Notes: a model not told the origin generated them from the sequence alone. DNA of 64,000 nucleotides from Lachnoclostridium phytofermentans ISDg (GCF_000018685.1 NC_010001.1:1876001-1940000), one strand, 5' to 3'; shown: positions 8,626 through 18,049, counted from the stretch's first letter. Numbers and translations are program-made.

Positions 8626-10500
8626 ATGAAAGGTGTATTAAGTGATTTGATTTATGAAAGTTGTCAAGAAATGATGAAAGAGATTACAAATGTAGAGAAA
8701 ACAAAAGAAGGAAAAATAAAAGGAAAGAAAGCAAAAGATTTGACAATAAAAGAATGGAAAACAAATAAAGGAATAGTAGAAGAAGAGATAGATAAAGAAG
8801 AGATAGATAAAGAAGAGATAGATAAAGAAGAGATAGATAAAGAGAGGTTTACAAAAGATCAAATCAAAAATCTTTTAGAGGTTCCTTCAAATCAGATATA
8901 TGGTGATTATTCTTTACCATGCTTTTACTTTACCAAAATATTTAAAATGGCACCAAAGTTAATTGCAGAAGTTATAAAAGAGAAAATTAAAATGATGGAT
9001 ACGGAAGGCATATTAAAGAATTTAGAAGTCGTGAATGGATTTTTAAACCTATATCTGAATAAGGAAAACCATATAAAAAAGCTTTTATTCGAAGGAAGGA
9101 AAGAGGATTTTGGATGTGGAAAGGCTGGGCTTGCCCAGACTGTGTGTATAGATTATTCTTCTCCAAATATCGCAAAGAATTTTCATGTTGGGCACCTTCG
9201 TACAACTCTAATAGGAAATTCGTTATACCATATCTATAAAAAGCTTGGTTATCAAGTAATCAGGATTAATCACCTTGGGGATTGGGGTACACAGTTTGGA
9301 AAGCTTATTGTAGCATATCAAAAGTGGAGTAACAAAGAAGCTGTCGAAGAAAAAGGTATTGAAGAATTGCTCCGTATTTATATAAAGTTTAGTAAAGAAT
9401 CAGAGCAAAATCTTGAGCTTGAGGAGGAAGCTCGTTCCTGGTTTGTGAAGATGGAACAGGGAGAAAAAGAAGCTCTTACTATATGGAAATGGTTTAAAGA
9501 AATTAGCATGATAGAGTTCGAACGAATTTATGATTTGTTAGGAGTTTCCTTTGACTATTATACTGGCGAAAGTTTTTATATGGATAAAGTTCCAGATCTA
9601 GTTCGTGAACTAATGGAGAAGCACTTATTAAGTGAAAGTGAAGGAGCTAAGATTGTTGACTTAAATCAGTTTGATATGCCACCATGTATGATTATTAAAA
9701 AGGACGGTAGTTCGATATATCATTCAAGGGATCTTGCTGCAGTTCTTTATCGGAAGAAACAATATCAATTTGATAAGTGTATCTATGTAACTGGACAGGA
9801 GCAGAAATTACACTTTGAACAAGTTTTTAAAGTTATTGAGCTTATGGGTTATGAATGGAGCCAAAATCTAATTCATGTTCCATATGGATTGGTTCGCTTA
9901 CAAGGTGTTAAATTATCTTCACGAACTGGGAATATTGTTTATGCAGAAGATATTTTAACAGAAGCAATAAAAAGAGCTTTAGAGCTAATTCATCAAAAAA
10001 ATCCAAATCTTGATCAACCAAAAGAAGTTGCAAGAAAAATTGGAATTGGTGCAATAATTTTTCATGATTTGTTTCATCAACGAATGAAAGATGTGGATTT
10101 TTCGTGGGAGGATGTATTAAGCTTTGAAGGTACGACAGGTCCATATGTTCAGTACACTTACGCAAGGGCAAAAAGCATTTTGAAAAAGGCAGAAAACAAA
10201 CCTAAGATAGACGAGGTAGACGTATCCTTACTAAGCGATGTTACCACTTATTCGCTACTAAAAATAATATCAGAGTACAAAGAATCTATATATGAGGCAG
10301 CAAACCGATTTGAACCCTCTGTGATTGCTCGATATACGATTTTATTATCCACAGCTTTTAATAAGTTTTACCATGAGTGCAATATTCTAAATGCAGATGA
10401 AAACTTAAGGGATGCGCGTTTGATTGTTGTAGACCTTACACAAGAAATTACTAAAGATGCTATGGGATTATTGGGTATTGAATGTCCAGAAGAAATGTAG
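8626..10500 (+). CDS. argS: Arginyl-tRNA synthetase
   Basis: Class I synthetase charging tRNA-Arg. The start at 8626 follows AGGAGG; 624 residues. Motifs: HIGH-type 'NFHVGHLRTTLIGN' near residue 186, and 'GVKLSSRTGN' at the KMSKS position; ArgRS commonly lacks the canonical lysine there. The C-terminal 'MKDVDFSWEDVLSFEGTTGP' with 'YVQYTYARAKSIL' opens the DALR anticodon-binding domain. The N-terminal Add-1-like domain, which contacts the tRNA D-loop, is unusual: residues about 25-75 are a highly charged insert ending in four perfect E-E-I-D-K repeats. Without it the length would be near the usual 560-580. Expression is probably controlled by the upstream arginine leader peptide and terminator. 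Confidence 0.93.
   Translation: MKGVLSDLIYESCQEMMKEITNVEKTKEGKIKGKKAKDLTIKEWKTNKGIVEEEIDKEEIDKEEIDKEEIDKERFTKDQIKNLLEVPSNQIYGDYSLPCFYFTKIFKMAPKLIAEVIKEKIKMMDTEGILKNLEVVNGFLNLYLNKENHIKKLLFEGRKEDFGCGKAGLAQTVCIDYSSPNIAKNFHVGHLRTTLIGNSLYHIYKKLGYQVIRINHLGDWGTQFGKLIVAYQKWSNKEAVEEKGIEELLRIYIKFSKESEQNLELEEEARSWFVKMEQGEKEALTIWKWFKEISMIEFERIYDLLGVSFDYYTGESFYMDKVPDLVRELMEKHLLSESEGAKIVDLNQFDMPPCMIIKKDGSSIYHSRDLAAVLYRKKQYQFDKCIYVTGQEQKLHFEQVFKVIELMGYEWSQNLIHVPYGLVRLQGVKLSSRTGNIVYAEDILTEAIKRALELIHQKNPNLDQPKEVARKIGIGAIIFHDLFHQRMKDVDFSWEDVLSFEGTTGPYVQYTYARAKSILKKAENKPKIDEVDVSLLSDVTTYSLLKIISEYKESIYEAANRFEPSVIARYTILLSTAFNKFYHECNILNADENLRDARLIVVDLTQEITKDAMGLLGIECPEEM
8782..8841 (+). repeat. argS: Four perfect 15-base tandem repeats inside argS
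   Basis: GAAGAGATAGATAAA is repeated four times without a mismatch, coding E-E-I-D-K each time, in the N-terminal domain of arginyl-tRNA synthetase. The unit is a multiple of three, so copy-number change would keep the frame. Confidence 0.95.
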
Positions 10501-10668
10501 AGTTTGACACTTTTGACAGGTTTGCTTAGCTTGTTTGACGCGTTTTATGTGTTTAACTTAGTTCATAATAAGACTACCATTCCATGATTAATTTTGCTAA
10601 AATAAGTTAATCGATAAGCTATTAAGAAATGCTTCAGAAAACTTAGAAAATTAGAAAAGGAGCCTTCT

Positions 10669-11664
10669 ATGGAAAAAGAGAGTGAAAGGGACGAGGAATA
10701 CTTTGATCTTTATGATAAGAATCGAAATTTATTAGGAAAAAAGCATCGCCGTGGTGATAAGATTGGGGATGGAGAGTACCATTTGGTTGTTCATGTTTGT
10801 ATATTTAATCATAAGAACGAGTTGTTAATTCAACAGAGACAACCATTTAAGAAAGGCTGGCCTAATTTATGGGATTTATCTGTCGGAGGTGCTGCGATGG
10901 CAGGGGAAGATAGTCAAAGGGCAGCGGAACGAGAGACTAGGGAAGAGATTGGTTTAGAGATTGATCTTACCAACATAAGACCACATTTTACTGTAAATTT
11001 TGAGAATGGATTTGATGATTATTATTTTATAACAAAAGATATTTCCATAGAGGATCTTACTTTACAGCCAGAGGAAGTGAGAGCGGTGAAGTGGGTGAAT
11101 AAGGAAGAGTTATTAGCAATGCAAAAGAGTGGAGTAATGATTCCTTTTTACTTTTTAGATAAGATATTTGATATTAAAAACGCTTATGGAAGTATATTAA
11201 CTGAGCGAGAACCAATAGAAATTAAGTATGCAACAGAGGAACATTTAGATTCTTGGATGAACCTGGTTGAAATTGTACGTTGGAATTTTCCAGGGCTAGA
11301 AACAGAAGAATTGTTAGAAGAATACAAAAATACGGTGAGAAAGAATATCAAAAGAAGGAGTGCCATCTGTGCGCTTCAACATCACCAGGTTGTAGGAATT
11401 CTATTGTTTTCTACCAACCACAATATGCTTAGTTGTCTCGCAGTTCATCCGGATTACCGTAGAAGAGGAATAGCTACACGTTTGGTTATTGAAATGATGT
11501 GTAATCTTAATAAAGAGAAGGAAATAGTCGTAGAAACATTTCGAGAAGAGGATGAAAAAGGTGAGGAAGCAAGAGCCTTTTATCAACATATGGGGTTTGT
11601 GGAAGGTGAACTATGTCAGGAGATGAATTATCCACTACAGCGATTCAAAAAACTGCCTAATTAG
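10669..11664 (+). CDS. Nudix hydrolase fused to a GNAT acetyltransferase
   Basis: 331 residues, AAAAGGAG before the start. Residues 1-170 are a Nudix domain like the IPP-isomerase/YfcD group: 'DLYDKNRNLLGKKHRRGD', 'LLIQQRQPFKKGWPNLWDLS' and a full Nudix box (G-x5-E-x7-R-E-x-x-E-E-x-G) in 'GGAAMAGEDSQRAAE' plus 'RETREEIGL'. Residues 180-331 are a GNAT domain: 'LSCLAVHPDYRRRGIATRLV' is the acetyl-CoA loop and 'ARAFYQHMGFVEGE' the closing motif. Nudix enzymes cleave X-linked nucleoside diphosphates; the partner domain would acetylate an amine. Substrates are unknown. The gene lies 12 bases before the isomerase-like gene and is probably cotranscribed with it. Confidence 0.87.
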   Translation: MEKESERDEEYFDLYDKNRNLLGKKHRRGDKIGDGEYHLVVHVCIFNHKNELLIQQRQPFKKGWPNLWDLSVGGAAMAGEDSQRAAERETREEIGLEIDLTNIRPHFTVNFENGFDDYYFITKDISIEDLTLQPEEVRAVKWVNKEELLAMQKSGVMIPFYFLDKIFDIKNAYGSILTEREPIEIKYATEEHLDSWMNLVEIVRWNFPGLETEELLEEYKNTVRKNIKRRSAICALQHHQVVGILLFSTNHNMLSCLAVHPDYRRRGIATRLVIEMMCNLNKEKEIVVETFREEDEKGEEARAFYQHMGFVEGELCQEMNYPLQRFKKLPN

Positions 11665-11676
11665 GAGGGGGAAAAG

Positions 11677-12474
11677 ATGCAATTTGGTATGCCTACCTTA
11701 ATAGAACAGGACAATTTAGAAGAAACTGCAATTCTTTGTAAAAAGCTTGGATTACAGTTTATAGAACTAAATATGAATTTTCCGCACTATCAGATAGATA
11801 TTTTAGAAAATGTAGATTATTTTCTTGGCATAATGAAGCAGCATGATATATATTACACCATTCATTTGGATGAAAACCTTAACGTATGTGATTTTAATCG
11901 TTCAGTTGCAAAAGCGTATTTTGAAACGGTGAGAAGGACAATTGCAGTAGCTAAAAAGCTTCATGCTCCCATTATAAATATGCATCTACATCCAGGCATC
12001 TATATTACTCTACCGCAAAGAAAATTATATCTTTATGAGCAATATCAAGATATCTATCTAGAAAATATGGAAAGATTCCGTTTCATGTGTGAAGAAGAAA
12101 TTGCAAAAGAAGATATTAAGATTTCAATTGAAAATACAGGTGGTTTTTTACCATTTCATAAAAAGGCAATAGAGCTATTACTACAGAGTAATGTATTTAC
12201 CTTAACCTTGGATATCGGTCATTCTTATTGTGCGAATGGGGTTGATGAGAAGTTAATTCTGGAGAAGGAAGATAGGTTAAAACACTTTCATATTCATGAT
12301 GCTAAGGATAATAAGAATCACTTAACACTAGGTACTGGAGAGATTGATTTATCAAAATGGCTTACCCTTGCTAAGATAAATAAATGTCGGTGTGTATTGG
12401 AAACAAAAACAATGGAGGCTCTGACTCTATCAGTTCAGTGGTTAAAGGATTATAAAACAGATCTCTTTATCTAA
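11677..12474 (+). CDS. Sugar phosphate isomerase/epimerase-like TIM barrel protein
   Basis: 265 residues, start preceded by TAGGAGGGGG. It belongs to the AP-endonuclease-2/xylose-isomerase-like barrel family. Metal-ligand landmarks visible are 'INMHLHPG', 'KISIENTGGF' (Glu), 'LTLDIGHSYC' (Asp, His), 'KHFHIHDAKD' (His-x-His-Asp) and 'CVLETKT' (Glu). Members isomerise or epimerise sugars or cyclitols using a divalent metal; a DNA-repair role (endonuclease IV) is less likely because of its divergence. It follows the Nudix-GNAT gene directly. Confidence 0.8.
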   Translation: MQFGMPTLIEQDNLEETAILCKKLGLQFIELNMNFPHYQIDILENVDYFLGIMKQHDIYYTIHLDENLNVCDFNRSVAKAYFETVRRTIAVAKKLHAPIINMHLHPGIYITLPQRKLYLYEQYQDIYLENMERFRFMCEEEIAKEDIKISIENTGGFLPFHKKAIELLLQSNVFTLTLDIGHSYCANGVDEKLILEKEDRLKHFHIHDAKDNKNHLTLGTGEIDLSKWLTLAKINKCRCVLETKTMEALTLSVQWLKDYKTDLFI

Positions 12475-12746
12475 TATTAATTTTCTTTGAATCAATATTT
12501 GTTGGACTTAAAAATCTTTGTATAGTATTCAAATGTTAAAATGCTTACGTGATAAGCAACTAATCCATAATTCTATAATCTATTAAAACATCTATACCAA
12601 TTTGCAAAAGATATATGGTAAAATAGTAAATAAGAAAATTATGTAAATAAAGGATGTGATAATCTGAATAGAATGTTTGTATTGGGTAGTGAGTAAGATT
12701 GATAAAGAATTCAGTTAATTTCTTATAAATTTAAGGAGGATTAGAC

Positions 12747-13829
12747 ATGGAACTAAAAACACCGCTTTACGAAATGCATCTGAAACTTCATGGCAAAATG
12801 GTCCCTTTTGCTGGATATCTCCTTCCCATCCAATATGAGGAGGGAATCATAAAGGAGCATATGGCAGTAAGAACAAGAGCAGGGATTTTTGATGTTTCTC
12901 ATATGGGGGAGATACGCTGTAGTGGAAAAGACGCACTTAGGAATCTGCAGCAGTTACTGACCAATGATTTTACCGATATGTCGGATGGTCAAGCAAGATA
13001 CAGCCCCATGTGTAATGAGCAAGGGGGTACGGTGGATGATCTAATTGTATATAAGAAAAAAGAAGAGGAGTACTTAATCGTCGTAAATGCTTCTAATAAA
13101 GAAAAGGATTACCACTGGATGTTAGAGCATAAATTTGGAGAGGTGGTGTTTGAAGATATTTCTGATAAAATCTCACAAATCGCCTTACAGGGTCCTAAGT
13201 CTCAGGAAATACTTATGAAGCTATCAACAGACATTCCCGAAAAGTACTATCATGCTGTTTTTGATGGAATGGTGGCTGGAATTCCATGCATGATATCCAG
13301 AACCGGTTATACAGGGGAAGACGGTTTTGAACTTTATTTAGATAATACATATGCTAAAACAATGTGGGAAACGCTTATGGAGGCAGGAAAAGAATACGGA
13401 CTGATCCCTTGCGGGCTGGGGGCAAGGGATACCCTGAGGCTGGAGGCAGGCATGCCGCTGTACGGTCATGAGATGAATGATGAGATTAATCCGGTGGAAA
13501 CCGGCCTTTCGTTTGCTGTGAAGATGCAGAAGGAGGATTTCATCGGTAAAGACCATTTGCCAGATAAGGATTCTCTGATGAGAAAACGAGTAGGCTTAAG
13601 GGTAACAGGGCGTGGAATCATAAGGGAACAGGAAGATGTACTTGTAGACGGGAAGAAAGTAGGCTTTACAACATCGGGAACCCATTGCCCATACCTGGGC
13701 TATCCGGTCGCCATGGCTATCCTTAATAAGGAATACATAAAAGTAGGTACAAAAGTAACGGTGATTGTTCGGGGAAGAGAAGTAGAGGCAGAAGTGGTGC
13801 CCCTTCCATTTTATAAAAGAACAAAATAA
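12747..13829 (+). CDS. gcvT: Glycine cleavage system T protein (aminomethyltransferase)
   Basis: 360 residues, AAGGAGGA before the ATG. The T protein moves the methylene group from H-protein-bound aminomethyl-lipoate to tetrahydrofolate and releases ammonia. Hallmarks are 'TPLYEMHLKLHGKMVPFAGY', 'AGIFDVSHMGEI', 'LITNDF'-like 'LLTNDFTDMSDGQARYSPMC', the folate-site 'SRTGYTGEDGFELY' and 'GLGARDTLRLEAGMPLYGHE'. Length is typical. It opens a six-gene operon with gcvH 25 bases downstream. No glycine riboswitch was recognised in the 270 bases upstream. Confidence 0.96.
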   Translation: MELKTPLYEMHLKLHGKMVPFAGYLLPIQYEEGIIKEHMAVRTRAGIFDVSHMGEIRCSGKDALRNLQQLLTNDFTDMSDGQARYSPMCNEQGGTVDDLIVYKKKEEEYLIVVNASNKEKDYHWMLEHKFGEVVFEDISDKISQIALQGPKSQEILMKLSTDIPEKYYHAVFDGMVAGIPCMISRTGYTGEDGFELYLDNTYAKTMWETLMEAGKEYGLIPCGLGARDTLRLEAGMPLYGHEMNDEINPVETGLSFAVKMQKEDFIGKDHLPDKDSLMRKRVGLRVTGRGIIREQEDVLVDGKKVGFTTSGTHCPYLGYPVAMAILNKEYIKVGTKVTVIVRGREVEAEVVPLPFYKRTK

Positions 13830-13854
13830 TCCATCAAGGAAAAGGAGAATTATT

Positions 13855-14238
13855 ATGAAGGTATTAGAAAACTTGGTTTACACAAAAACACATGAATGGG
13901 TAAGGTTTGAGGATGAAACTACAGCATTAGTCGGTCTTACGGATTATGCGCAACAGACGTTAGGACAACTTGTCTTTGTTAATCTTCCGCAAGAGGGTGA
14001 CGAAACGGTAACCGGAGAAAGTTTTGCCGATGTGGAGTCTGTAAAAGCTGTTTCAGATGTCTATTGCCCGGTAACCGGAGTTGTATCGGAAATTAATGAA
14101 GAACTTCTCGATGCACCAGAAAAGATCAATGACACTCCTTATGAAGCCTGGTTTGCAAAGATAACCGATATTACGGAGAAAGAGGAATTCTTAAGTCCAG
14201 AGGAATACGAAGAATTTGTAAAAAAAGAAATGGAATAA
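13855..14238 (+). CDS. gcvH: Glycine cleavage system H protein
   Basis: 127 residues, AAAAGGAG before the ATG. The H protein carries the lipoyl arm that shuttles the aminomethyl group among P, T and L proteins. The lipoylated lysine is Lys64 in 'ADVESVKAVSDVYCPVTG', the canonical position. 'YTKTHEWVRFEDETTALVGL' and 'NDTPYEAWFAKI' complete the family pattern. The lipoate ligase two genes downstream in the operon is its likely modifying enzyme. Confidence 0.96.
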   Translation: MKVLENLVYTKTHEWVRFEDETTALVGLTDYAQQTLGQLVFVNLPQEGDETVTGESFADVESVKAVSDVYCPVTGVVSEINEELLDAPEKINDTPYEAWFAKITDITEKEEFLSPEEYEEFVKKEME

Positions 14239-14251
14239 AGGAGATCTGCAT

Positions 14252-15571
14252 ATGGGTTCATTTGTACCAGCAACCGATCGAGATAAAAAAGAAATGCTGT
14301 CAGCGATTGGAATTGATAGCATAGAAGACCTTTTTGGGCAGCTTCCGCAAGATGTTAAGCTAATGGATGGGCTGAACCTTCCGAGTGGAATGTCTGAAAT
14401 GGAAGTATGTAGGAAGATGGAAGGCATTGCAGCAAAAAATACGGTATTTCCGGTAATTTTTAGAGGGGCAGGTGCATACAGGCATTATATTCCGGCCGTT
14501 GTGAAAAGCGTGTTATCCAAAGAAACTCTATACACCGCTTATACCCCATATCAGGCGGAAATCAGCCAGGGAATCTTACAATCCATATTTGAATACCAGA
14601 CGATGATTTGTGAACTTACTGGAATGGACACGGCCAATGCTTCCGTGTATGACGGTGCTGCCGCGGCGGCAGAAGCGGTAGCTATGTGCAGGGACAGAAA
14701 GAAAACCAAGGCCTTTGTCTCCGCTGCGGTTCATCCTCAGGTAATGGAGACCATAAAGACCTATTGTTTTGGAAATGGGATGGAATTGACTGTTATTCCT
14801 GAGAAAGACGGTATAACAGATCTTAATTTTCTAAAAGAACATATTGATGGTCAGACCGCATGTGTATATATTCAGAATCCGAATTATTACGGTAGTCTGG
14901 AATTAGCCAGAGAAATCGGAAGCATAGCAAAGGCAGCCGATGCCAAGTATATCATGGGCGTAAATCCTATTTCCTTAGGTGTCATAAAGACGCCGGAAGA
15001 ATATGGTGCTGATATTGCAGTGGGAGAGGGACAGCCCCTTGGATTGCCGTTAGCATTCGGCGGGCCATATATCGGCTTTATGGCATGTACGAAAGAACTG
15101 ATTAGAAAATTGCCAGGAAGGATCGTCGGAGAAACTGTTGATTTCAATGGTAAAACAGGATATGTTCTAACTCTTCAGGCAAGAGAACAGCATATCCGAA
15201 GAGAAAAAGCATTAAGCAACATCTGTTCAAACCAGGCACTTTGTGCATTGGCAGTGGGAGTCTATTTATCTGCTATGGGAGCAGAAGGGCTGAAGCAGAC
15301 AGCTATACAGTGTATGTCAAAGGCACATTATATGGCAAATCAATTAGAAGCAATCGGGTATCCGGTTATAAACCACGGGGAATTCTTCCACGAATTTGTG
15401 ACCATTTCAAAGGTTCCAGTAGAAAAGGTAATGAGTGCACTGGAAGAGGCAGGAATTCTTGGCGGTTATCCATTAACCGGTGAAAGAGCCGGGCAAATCT
15501 TATGGTGCTGTACGGAAATGAATGCAAAAGATGACATCGATCGTGTTATTGGCATTCTGAGGGAGGTGTAA
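14252..15571 (+). CDS. gcvPA: Glycine dehydrogenase (decarboxylating) subunit 1
   Basis: 439 residues; AAGGAG precedes the ATG. This is the N-terminal half of the P protein, separate from the PLP half as in Bacillota, archaea and thermophiles. Family segments are 'YIPAVVKSVLSKETLYTAYT', 'PYQAEISQGILQSIFEYQTM', 'ELTGMDTANASVYDGAAAAA' and 'LAFGGPYIGFMACTKEL'. With gcvPB it decarboxylates glycine and loads the aminomethyl group on the H protein. Four bases separate it from gcvPB. Confidence 0.95.
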   Translation: MGSFVPATDRDKKEMLSAIGIDSIEDLFGQLPQDVKLMDGLNLPSGMSEMEVCRKMEGIAAKNTVFPVIFRGAGAYRHYIPAVVKSVLSKETLYTAYTPYQAEISQGILQSIFEYQTMICELTGMDTANASVYDGAAAAAEAVAMCRDRKKTKAFVSAAVHPQVMETIKTYCFGNGMELTVIPEKDGITDLNFLKEHIDGQTACVYIQNPNYYGSLELAREIGSIAKAADAKYIMGVNPISLGVIKTPEEYGADIAVGEGQPLGLPLAFGGPYIGFMACTKELIRKLPGRIVGETVDFNGKTGYVLTLQAREQHIRREKALSNICSNQALCALAVGVYLSAMGAEGLKQTAIQCMSKAHYMANQLEAIGYPVINHGEFFHEFVTISKVPVEKVMSALEEAGILGGYPLTGERAGQILWCCTEMNAKDDIDRVIGILREV

Positions 15572-15575
15572 GGTT

Positions 15576-17036
15576 ATGCTGATATTTGAAAAAGGGCAGG
15601 AAGGAAGAAAGATGAGTATTCTGCCGGAATGTGATGTGCCAATCAGTCTACCAAAAGAAGACGACCAGAGAAAAAAGAGTCTGCACCTTCCAAACGTGTC
15701 TGAAAATGAGATAAGCAGGCATTATACAGAAGCAGCGAAAAAGGCATATGGTGTAAATGACGGCTTTTATCCTTTGGGCTCTTGTACTATGAAATATAAT
15801 CCCAAAATCAATGAATACATAGCATCACTTCCTGGATTTGCGCAGATTCATCCGCTACAACCGGAGCATACGGTGCAGGGCTGCATGGAGGTATTAAAAA
15901 CTACAGAGCAATATTTGTGTGAGATAACCGGGATGGACCGGATGACCTTTCAGCCAGCAGCAGGAGCCCATGGTGAATTTACCGGACTTTTGCTGATAAA
16001 AGCATATCATGAAAGTCGTGGTGACGGAAAAAGAACGAAAATCATAGTACCGGATTCTGCACATGGAACCAATCCTGCAAGTGCGTCAATGGTCGGCTAT
16101 TCGGTTATTAGTATCCCATCAGGGGAAGATGGTGGAGTAGATTTAGAGGAATTAAAGAAAGTAGTTGGAGAAGATACGGCGGGACTGATGCTGACTAATC
16201 CTAATACCTTGGGACTTTTTGATAGAAATATACTGGAAATTACCAATATCATTCATGAAGCCGGAGGACTTACTTACTATGATGGAGCAAATCTAAACGC
16301 CATCATGGGGATGATAAGACCAGGAGATATGGGGTTTGATGTAGTCCATCTGAATCTTCATAAAACCTTTTCCACACCTCATGGAGGCGGAGGTCCGGGT
16401 AGTGGACCTGTAGGCTGCAAGAATCTCCTGGCTGAATTTTTACCAAATAATCTGGTGGAGGAAAAAAACGGATATCTGTTCAAAAGTCCTGTTCAAAGTA
16501 CCGGACAGGTGAAAAGCTTTTACGGAAACTTTCTGATTGTGGTTAGAGCCATGACATATCTGTTCATGCTCGGAAAGGAAGGGATCCCGGAAGCTTCAAA
16601 GCATGCGGTATTGAACGCCAATTATATGATGGCAAAATTAAAGGATGTATATGACATGGCATATCCTAGAACCTGTATGCATGAATTTGTCATGAGCCTC
16701 TCCAGGCTTAAAAAAGAGAATGGGATATCAGCTATGGATATAGCAAAAGGACTTTTGGACCATGGAATCCATCCACCGACCATGTATTTTCCTCTGAACG
16801 TATCCGAAGCGCTAATGGTGGAGCCTACGGAAACGGAATCAAAAGAAACTTTAGATCAAGCAATTACTGTATTTCGCAGCTTATATGAAACAGCTAAATT
16901 AAATCCGGAAATTCTTCATCAGGCCCCTGTCAATACGTCAGTCACCAGGCTTGATGAAGTAAGAGCAGCCAGAAATTTAATATTAAGATATGACTTCTCA
17001 GATAAGGAAACAGATAAAGATGATACAGAAAATTAA
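15576..17036 (+). CDS. gcvPB: Glycine dehydrogenase (decarboxylating) subunit 2, PLP-binding
   Basis: 486 residues from ATG 15576, which gives the family N-terminus 'MLIFEKGQEGRK' and follows GGAGGTG in the end of gcvPA; an internal ATG at 15612 is rejected. Lys263 in 'LNLHKTFSTPHGGGGPGSGP' is the residue that binds pyridoxal phosphate, and the glycine-rich loop follows. 'GSCTMKYNPK' and 'FQPAAGAHGEFTG' are further signatures. It forms the P-protein heterotetramer with GcvPA. The 3' end overlaps the lipoate ligase by 17 bases, indicating translational coupling. Confidence 0.96.
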   Translation: MLIFEKGQEGRKMSILPECDVPISLPKEDDQRKKSLHLPNVSENEISRHYTEAAKKAYGVNDGFYPLGSCTMKYNPKINEYIASLPGFAQIHPLQPEHTVQGCMEVLKTTEQYLCEITGMDRMTFQPAAGAHGEFTGLLLIKAYHESRGDGKRTKIIVPDSAHGTNPASASMVGYSVISIPSGEDGGVDLEELKKVVGEDTAGLMLTNPNTLGLFDRNILEITNIIHEAGGLTYYDGANLNAIMGMIRPGDMGFDVVHLNLHKTFSTPHGGGGPGSGPVGCKNLLAEFLPNNLVEEKNGYLFKSPVQSTGQVKSFYGNFLIVVRAMTYLFMLGKEGIPEASKHAVLNANYMMAKLKDVYDMAYPRTCMHEFVMSLSRLKKENGISAMDIAKGLLDHGIHPPTMYFPLNVSEALMVEPTETESKETLDQAITVFRSLYETAKLNPEILHQAPVNTSVTRLDEVRAARNLILRYDFSDKETDKDDTEN

Positions 17037-18018
17037 ATATTTAAACGGAAGCAGTAATGACCCTTATCTGAACCTTGCCATAGAGGAGTACTTATTAGAG
17101 ACAGTAGAGCAGGATACTTGCTTTCTTTACCTCTGGCAGAATGAAAATACTGTTGTAATCGGTAGAAACCAGAATCCATGGAAGGAATGCAGAATTCAGG
17201 AACTTAAAGAGGATGGTGGACATCTGGTGAGAAGGCTTTCAGGTGGAGGCGCCGTATTCCATGATCTTGGGAATCTTAATTTTACGTTTCTTGTTCACAA
17301 GTGTCATTATGATCTGGATAAACAGCTGGAGGTCATTCTATGTGCGGTCAAGAAACTGGGAATCCATGCAGAAAAATCAGGACGAAATGATATTACCATA
17401 TCTGGAAGAAAGTTTTCTGGCAATGCCTTTTATACCAGAGGGGAGAAGTGCTATCATCATGGAACCCTACTAGTAAGTGCAGATATGCAGAAGCTTTCTA
17501 AATATCTGCAGGTTTCAAAGGATAAGCTGGCTTTAAAAGGAGTGGATTCCGTTAGATCCAGGGTAGCTAATCTTTCTGAATATCAGACAGGGCTGACCAT
17601 TACTATGCTTAAGGAAAAGCTTCTGGAGGCATTTGAGGAAACCTATGGACATAAGGCGGTTTACTGTAAACAGGAGGATTTGGATCAGGAGGCAGTGTCA
17701 AACGGAAGAAGGAAATTTTCGGATTTCTCCTGGCTGTACGGACGTACCATGGATTTTCAGTATGAACTGTCAAAGCAGTTTGCATGGGGAAATGTAAGCT
17801 GGCAGTTTCAGGTGAGCTGCGGAATCATAAAGGATTTGCAATTATTTTCTGATTCCATGGAGCCGGATCTTGTGGAAATGCTCCCTAGGTTTATAAAGGG
17901 AAGCAGATATGAGAATAAGGATATCTGTAATAGACTGAATCAGGTGTCTGCTATGACCCAAGTGCAATCAATCATAATAGAAGATTTAATTGAGTTTTTT
18001 GCTACTGCCAAAATTTAG
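17020..18018 (+). CDS. lplA: Lipoate-protein ligase
   Basis: 332 residues from the ATG at 17020, inside the end of gcvPB; this start gives the family N-terminus 'YLNGSSNDPYLNLAIEEYLL'. Further motifs are 'LYLWQNENTVVIGRNQNPWK' and the lipoyl-AMP site 'VRRLSGGGAVFHDLGNLNFT'. It also shows 'GRNDITISGRKFSGNAFY', with the catalytic lysine, and 'HHGTLLVSAD'. It activates free lipoate with ATP and attaches it to the H protein. Finding it inside the gcv operon implies lipoate scavenging to supply GcvH. Confidence 0.93.
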   Translation: MIQKIKYLNGSSNDPYLNLAIEEYLLETVEQDTCFLYLWQNENTVVIGRNQNPWKECRIQELKEDGGHLVRRLSGGGAVFHDLGNLNFTFLVHKCHYDLDKQLEVILCAVKKLGIHAEKSGRNDITISGRKFSGNAFYTRGEKCYHHGTLLVSADMQKLSKYLQVSKDKLALKGVDSVRSRVANLSEYQTGLTITMLKEKLLEAFEETYGHKAVYCKQEDLDQEAVSNGRRKFSDFSWLYGRTMDFQYELSKQFAWGNVSWQFQVSCGIIKDLQLFSDSMEPDLVEMLPRFIKGSRYENKDICNRLNQVSAMTQVQSIIIEDLIEFFATAKI

Positions 18019-18049
18019 AAGCCAATTGTGGAAATCAAGATTTTTTATG

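Noticed and set aside
12475..12746. Glycine riboswitch upstream of gcvT
   Set aside because: The conserved glycine-aptamer blocks were not found by eye in this stretch; a model search would be needed to be sure.
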